Virus record (IMG/VR): IMGVR_UViG_3300027763_000057
Coordinates: 1 to 64,000 of that record
Direction: 5' to 3' (one strand)
Origin: a virus
Length of the DNA stretch: 64,000 bases
The notes under the pieces are model-generated. The model was not told the origin of the DNA and did not search any database. It saw nothing but the letters and a program-made list of their open reading frames with translations. Made by a program: the position numbers and the translations under genes. Shown in pieces: positions 60,783-64,000 of this stretch (positions are counted from its first letter, which is position 1; each line of letters starts with the position of its first letter).

Positions 60783-61018
60783 ATAAAATATTTATCAAAA
60801 ATTTCGTTAAAAATGTTTTGTCTATTAGATGCTACACAATTTACTTCTTCAATAAATTCTTCCCATTGGTCGTCTGCTATACGAATATCCCATCTATCTG
60901 CTAATGATTGCCACATTACCATAAAGTCTTCCATATCTAAATAAGGTAGGTGGTTATCTTTAAACATTACATACATAGTTTCCCTTAACATTTGGTGTTT
61001 ACTTAATTTCTTGTCCAT
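60779..61018 (-). CDS. Hypothetical small protein next to the ligase
   Basis: 79 residues, helical and acidic (FMVMWQSLADRWDIRIADDQ, EEFIEEVNCV). The start overlaps the upstream membrane gene by 16 bases and the end overlaps the ligase start by four. Not recognised. Confidence 0.5.
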   Translation of the reverse strand: MDKKLSKHQMLRETMYVMFKDNHLPYLDMEDFMVMWQSLADRWDIRIADDQWEEFIEEVNCVASNRQNIFNEIFDKYFI

Positions 61019-61140
61019 TGTATTATTCTTTTAAGTTCAAAAAATAGATTCATGGTGCAAAGAAGTATAATTGCAATCGGTAATCCAATGACTAATAATT
61101 TAATCATTTCGTACATAAATATTGAGGTTGCTTTAATCAT
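61003..61140 (-). CDS. Small single-span membrane protein
   Basis: 45 residues from the ATG at 61140-61138, which lies within the end of the preceding gene. A longer frame is open to 61242, but its extra part overlaps the upstream gene in another frame. MIKLLVIGLPIAIILLCTMN is a clear membrane span. Function unknown. Confidence 0.45.
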   Translation of the reverse strand: MIKATSIFMYEMIKLLVIGLPIAIILLCTMNLFFELKRIIQWTRN

Positions 61141-61285
61141 CTTCATAAGTTTTAACATTAACAAATTCAATATGTACTTCGGGGCTATTGTAAGATATTC
61201 CCAAGCAATCGCATATATCTTTCCATATATAAGTTTTCTCAAAGTCTTCGGGGTATAATGTTAATTTTTTTATTGTATCGCTCAT
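61133..61285 (-). CDS. Small acidic protein, paralogue of the gene at 63362
   Basis: 50 residues, ATG 61285-61283, stop 61135-61133. LTLYPEDFEKTYIWKDICDC is closely similar to the product of 63362-63529, which shares LTLY, DF, W-DICD and a later IE/ID strand. Two related copies in one leftward region suggest duplication. Unknown function. Confidence 0.55.
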   Translation of the reverse strand: MSDTIKKLTLYPEDFEKTYIWKDICDCLGISYNSPEVHIEFVNVKTYEDD

Positions 61286-61289
61286 ATAA

Positions 61290-61874
61290 TTATTTTTTAA
61301 GTGCTATAATAGGGTTAATTAATTCAAAAACCTGTTCGGGGTTATCATACTGCATTAAGCGGTCTATACTTCCCTTTGCCACTGAAAAAGTCTTCTCGCC
61401 ACTAATAAGGTTACCTTTATCCATATCGTCAATGGCGGGGCTATTAAGTATAAGTTCACTTAATACTTGTCCGTATTTTTCTACTAATTCAGCATTAAAT
61501 TTATACACTACATTTTCAGCCAATAACCCGCCAAAGTTTGCCAATATACCCGCCTTTGTTTCATCAACAATAGTGTATTTATCCATTACAATAAGCATAC
61601 AAGTATTACCCGTTTCGTCTTGAATCTTAAAATTATCGGGTGTACTTTTTTGTTGTCGGTATTCCTTCATAAATAAGTCTTTACCTACTGACTTGATGTC
61701 CCCTTCAATCATTTTTAGTTCCCCCGTAGCGGAGTCTATTATTTGTTTGAGGTCTGCATATCGTTTTACTTTATCTGCCAATAAAGGGGCTTTAATGACC
61801 TTTTTATCGGTCTTTTTAATTGTTTCTTTAACTTTTGTTGCGGTTGCAAATAAGTTGGTTGTTTGTGTGTTCAT
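61290..61874 (-). CDS. Hypothetical protein under a strong leftward promoter
   Basis: 194 residues. A Lys-rich N-terminus (KVKETIKKTDKKVIKAP) precedes a helical-beta core with NTCMLIVMDKYTIVDETKAG and LAENVVYKFNAELVEKYG. No family recognised. It has a complete promoter just upstream (61901-61931) and heads the ligase region, so it is a good candidate for an abundant early protein. Confidence 0.55.
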   Translation of the reverse strand: MNTQTTNLFATATKVKETIKKTDKKVIKAPLLADKVKRYADLKQIIDSATGELKMIEGDIKSVGKDLFMKEYRQQKSTPDNFKIQDETGNTCMLIVMDKYTIVDETKAGILANFGGLLAENVVYKFNAELVEKYGQVLSELILNSPAIDDMDKGNLISGEKTFSVAKGSIDRLMQYDNPEQVFELINPIIALKK

Positions 61875-61900
61875 TTGTTTTTTTAGTTTTTTAATTTAAT

Positions 61901-61931
61901 CAAAGGTATAATGTTATTTTGATTTAGCAAA
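61901..61931 (-). promoter_or_regulatory. Leftward promoter (TTTG / TACCTTTG)
   Basis: On the minus strand TTTG (61931-61928) and TACCTTTG (61908-61901) are 19 bases apart, an exact Bacteroidota consensus. The start codon of the gene at 61874 follows 26 bases later. Confidence 0.75.
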
Positions 61932-61936
61932 ATAAA

Positions 61937-62098
61937 TTAAATTAATTCTTCCAATTCGTTACAATGGTCTTCAACTACATAATCATAGGCACATTCTTTT
62001 ATAGCTTCCCTTTCCTTGTCGCTACTTGTGTACCATTCAATAAAGTTTTCAATAATCATTAGTTTTAAATCTTCCGATTTGGTTAGTTTTCTTTTCAT
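61937..62098 (-). CDS. Hypothetical small acidic protein
   Basis: 53 residues, ATG 62098-62096, stop 61939-61937. Helical (KSEDLKLMIIENFIEWY) and strongly acidic, with Cys pair ECAYDYVVEDHC. Not recognised. Confidence 0.5.
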   Translation of the reverse strand: MKRKLTKSEDLKLMIIENFIEWYTSSDKEREAIKECAYDYVVEDHCNELEELI

Positions 62099-62108
62099 AG
62101 TTTAGTTT

Positions 62109-62282
62109 TTAATCATTTATTAATTTAATACTGATACATTCAAAGTTCATATCATTGGTAGCCTCAAAAAATTCATAGGCTTGTTCTTCATCTTTGGCAT
62201 AGAAGGGTTTAGTCTTTCCAATTTGGTATCCGTCAAATCCTTCGTGTTCGTGGTAGCCATAAGTTACAACATACTTTTTCAT
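62109..62282 (-). CDS. Hypothetical small protein
   Basis: 57 residues, ATG 62282-62280, stop TAA at 62111-62109. Sequence KKYVVTYGYHEHEGFDGYQI and FYAKDEEQAYEFFEATND, a beta-alpha pattern. This architecture (short strand, E/D-rich helix) recurs in the neighbours, so it may belong to a family of small phage modifiers. No function known. Confidence 0.5.
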   Translation of the reverse strand: MKKYVVTYGYHEHEGFDGYQIGKTKPFYAKDEEQAYEFFEATNDMNFECISIKLIND

Positions 62283-62292
62283 AGTTTAATTT

Positions 62293-62745
62293 TTATTTGT
62301 TAATTAATTTATAATATCCATATACGCATCTTGTTCCTTCTCTTGAGCAGTCATAAGTATCATTTATTATGCCATCAATTACGCAAGTAAAATGCTTACT
62401 AACATTTACAATTAGTTTGCCTTTAGGTAATTCATCAGCCAATAGGTGTACTTTACAACCCTGTCCAATAAGCATTGTCGGTGTCCATTTAAAACCAAGC
62501 AAATCCATGTAGTCAGCAAACCATTTGCGTTTGGTATTGATACCCTTTGATGCAGTTCTTTTACCCGCTTTACTGCCTTCTCTTTTACCTTTCCTTTGTG
62601 TAGCATTGCCATTAGAAAGTGCATCATAAACTTCTTGGTAGGGTTTGCCTGTTGCTATACAAATTGCTCTGCATACACAATCACCCGTTTGACCTTTGTA
62701 ACCCGCTTGTAATCTACCCCCATCATTGTAATTAAATTTTTCCAT
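62293..62745 (-). CDS. Papain/C39-like cysteine-peptidase-fold protein
   Basis: 150 residues. GQTGDCVCRAICIATGKPYQ contains a Gln and Cys in the spacing of papain-type active sites, and KHFTCVIDGIINDTYD offers the His and Asp. Such small proteins are widespread in phages and are thought to have a peptidase-like fold; activity is unproven. The middle has a highly basic, Lys-rich insertion (RKGKREGSKAGKRTASKG). It has its own -7 box, TAACTTTG (62774-62781, minus). Confidence 0.55.
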   Translation of the reverse strand: MEKFNYNDGGRLQAGYKGQTGDCVCRAICIATGKPYQEVYDALSNGNATQRKGKREGSKAGKRTASKGINTKRKWFADYMDLLGFKWTPTMLIGQGCKVHLLADELPKGKLIVNVSKHFTCVIDGIINDTYDCSREGTRCVYGYYKLINK

Positions 62746-62773
62746 GATTTATATTTTGTGGTTTTTAATACTA

Positions 62774-62781
62774 CAAAGTTA
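62774..62781 (-). promoter_or_regulatory. Leftward -7 box (TAACTTTG)
   Basis: On the minus strand matches TAnnTTTG, 28 bases before the ATG at 62745. The -33 element is weak. Confidence 0.45.
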
Positions 62782-62819
62782 CATAGTCAATCCTTAAAGA
62801 AATGTTAAAAAAAATAATG

Positions 62820-62873
62820 AAAAGTTAAAGTTTCGTTAAAATTTGTTAAAAAGTTAAAGTTTTGTTAAAATTT
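62820..62873 (-). repeat. 25-base direct repeats, two copies
   Basis: Copies at 62820-62844 and 62849-62873 are identical except for one base, built of AAAGTTAAAG and GTTAAAATTT. The second overlaps the end of the acidic gene at 62854. They lie between two leftward genes in 108 bases without other features. Confidence 0.7.
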
Positions 62874-63141
62874 CAGCATCACTATTTTCATAAATTAAAT
62901 CAGTATCTTTTTCACAATAAAGTTCTAAAGTAGAATTTCCTTCATTATCTTCGGGTTGTAATTCGGTTAAGCTATCGTACAAAAAATCACTATCATAAAA
63001 ATCAATTTCTTCCCTATCTTTTGTTACCATAAATATTGCCATATCTTTTGCTTCTTCCAATGTTTCGGCTTCAATACTAAATTTTAGCCTATTCCATATC
63101 ATTACTCTTTCATCAATGTAAAAATCAAATTCTTGTTTCAT
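62854..63141 (-). CDS. Hypothetical acidic protein
   Basis: 95 residues, strand-helix pattern (DFYIDERVMIWNRLKFSIEA, LEEAKDMAIFMVTKDREE) and an acidic remainder (Asp/Glu rich). Not recognised. An antirestriction-like or DNA-mimic role might be guessed from the acidity, but no evidence supports it. Confidence 0.5.
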   Translation of the reverse strand: MKQEFDFYIDERVMIWNRLKFSIEAETLEEAKDMAIFMVTKDREEIDFYDSDFLYDSLTELQPEDNEGNSTLELYCEKDTDLIYENSDAEILTKL

Positions 63142-63142
63142 G

Positions 63143-63355
63143 TTAATCGTTTAATTGGTTATAAAATAAAATACTTTCTAATTTATTATTGGTTTCGGCA
63201 TCAAATAAATCTTCACATACTCCCGTAATAAGTTCCACATCACTATCAAAATCAGTTCGGTAATGCAAGGCTATGTTATTAAGTTCAATCCCATAATCTT
63301 GCAATTCAGTTAAATAGTCAAAAAGTTCTTGGGCGTTCAAAATTTTCTTTCTCAT
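63143..63355 (-). CDS. Hypothetical small acidic protein
   Basis: 70 residues: LNAQELFDYLTELQDYGIEL, then ALHYRTDFDSDVELITGVCE, rich in Asp and Glu. Function unknown. It lies two bases from the next gene. Confidence 0.5.
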   Translation of the reverse strand: MRKKILNAQELFDYLTELQDYGIELNNIALHYRTDFDSDVELITGVCEDLFDAETNNKLESILFYNQLND

Positions 63356-63361
63356 AGTTTT

Positions 63362-63529
63362 TTAGTTTATATTGGTTAAAAAGTTTGTTTCTTTTGCATC
63401 TGCGTACTTAATTTTAGTTAATTCAATATCAATTATCAATGTATTATGTGGTACATTTAATTGGTCGCATATATCGTACCAAAAATTAATATTATCAAAA
63501 TCGTCATAGTAAAGGGTTAAAAATTTCAT
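63362..63529 (-). CDS. Small protein, paralogue of the gene at 61133
   Basis: 55 residues, ATG 63529-63527, stop 63364-63362. LTLYYDDFDNINFWYDICDQ matches the sequence of the gene at 61133. The preceding gene's stop lies at its start. Unknown role; duplicated within two kb. Confidence 0.55.
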   Translation of the reverse strand: MKFLTLYYDDFDNINFWYDICDQLNVPHNTLIIDIELTKIKYADAKETNFLTNIN

Positions 63530-64000
63530 TATATATTGATTAATTGGTTATCAAATAGTATATAACAAGACTCCCCTTCCCATTCAGTCCAATAATTATC
63601 AATATTGCCATTATCTTCTGCTTCATACATATCTTGCCATTCTTTGGGGGTATAAACTTCGTGTAAACATTTTGGGGTACAATAATATTCTACGCCACCT
63701 TCAATAACATAACCTTCGTTCATTCCGCAACCACATTTATCGCATATCCGAGCATAATTTATTCCATTGGCAATAATATATTCTCTAAAAGTTTCAATAA
63801 TGGCATCATATTCTTCTTCGGTTGGGTTTTCTTCGGTCATTATGTTATTGGGTTCATCAACCCAACATTCATATTCATCATTTTCTGCCCATATATTATC
63901 TGCATCTATTGTTCTACTTACTTCTGCATAATACTTTCCGTTTACACTCTTAACTATTTCAATAGTTGTAAAAACTTCATAAGTTCTTTCGTGTTTAAAT
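63529..64000 (-). CDS. Zinc-ribbon-like protein, start beyond the window
   Basis: A frame with no stop is open from the window edge through 63529; the codons before the ATG at 63840 (VFTTIEIVKSVNGKYYAEVS) look coding, so the true start probably lies beyond 64000. The C-terminal part has CDKCGCGM and CTPKC, a four-cysteine zinc-ribbon pattern, and ends in an acidic WTEWEGESCYILFDN. Related small phage proteins are common; function unknown. The count of residues shown is 157 or more. Confidence 0.55.
   Translation of the reverse strand, partial: FKHERTYEVFTTIEIVKSVNGKYYAEVSRTIDADNIWAENDEYECWVDEPNNIMTEENPTEEEYDAIIETFREYIIANGINYARICDKCGCGMNEGYVIEGGVEYYCTPKCLHEVYTPKEWQDMYEAEDNGNIDNYWTEWEGESCYILFDNQLINI

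Noticed and set aside
1-64000. tRNA, CRISPR arrays, insertion sequences, integrase
   Set aside because: No cloverleaf-like segment, spaced repeat array, transposase or recombinase was found by eye; a dedicated scan would be needed to exclude weak tRNA.

Overview
This window looks like about 64 kb of a tailed, probably short-tailed (podovirus-type) phage that infects a member of the Bacteroidota. The host assignment rests on AT-rich DNA, start codons with no visible Shine-Dalgarno sequence, several promoters of the Bacteroidota form (TTTG, 19-21 bases, TAnnTTTG), a secreted protein whose signal peptide ends in FSQ, and a tail fibre built of GTS-type collagen-like repeats. The presence of a terminase, portal, capsid protein and large injected-type virion proteins, with no recognisable sheath, tape measure or integrase, supports a virulent short-tailed phage. 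Both window ends cut genes, so the genome is incomplete here.

Layout. (1) 1-3650, minus strand: RusA-type resolvase (cut by the left edge), a small ribbon-helix-helix protein, a terminator, a lysozyme-like protein, small conserved phage proteins and a YqaJ-type recombination exonuclease. (2) 3660-4740: a gene-free stretch with many inverted repeats and a G-rich island, a good origin or control-region candidate. (3) 4741-5644, plus: a ribbon-helix-helix-like regulator behind a promoter that carries two copies of a TGTAGCTACA palindrome, then a secreted cysteine-containing protein. (4) 5736-6734, minus: HNH nuclease, a possible PD-(D/E)XK nuclease and a tiny membrane protein. (5) 6856-11653, plus: HTH regulator, replication protein, primase-helicase, SSB, an ASCH-like protein, GroES and a larger protein with GroES-like segments. 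(6) 11655-30109: adaptor and tail proteins, two internal virion candidates and a 3550-residue giant with two HExxH motifs and 24 leucine-rich repeats. (7) 30123-32482: packaging. (8) 32482-38119: eight glycan genes (GT25, GT2, GT11, two methyltransferases, a GDP-mannose 3,5-epimerase-like enzyme, exostosin-like GT47, second GT25). (9) 38192-51487: portal, ferritin, scaffold, capsid, and a 1704-residue collagen/C1q/S74 tail fibre with small partners. (10) 51507-55971: small genes plus two large fused glycosylation enzymes on the minus strand and a DUF6165-like gene. (11) 56028-59109: lysis and nearby enzymes (membrane proteins, M15 endolysin, metallophosphoesterase, small zincin). (12) 59175-64000, minus: many small genes, a DNA ligase and a cysteine-peptidase-like protein.

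How it fits together. The left and replication modules supply DNA copying and recombination (primase-helicase, SSB, exonuclease, resolvase, ligase). The structural module builds a short-tailed particle. Its unusual part is an 11-gene carbohydrate system, split between the terminase-portal junction and the region behind the tail fibre. It includes a protein O-heptosyltransferase-like enzyme and a nucleotide-sugar epimerase, and it sits beside a Ser/Thr-rich collagen-like fibre. The simplest reading, an inference, is that the phage glycosylates its own virion. A phage ferritin between portal and scaffold and the giant repeat protein are the other notable features.
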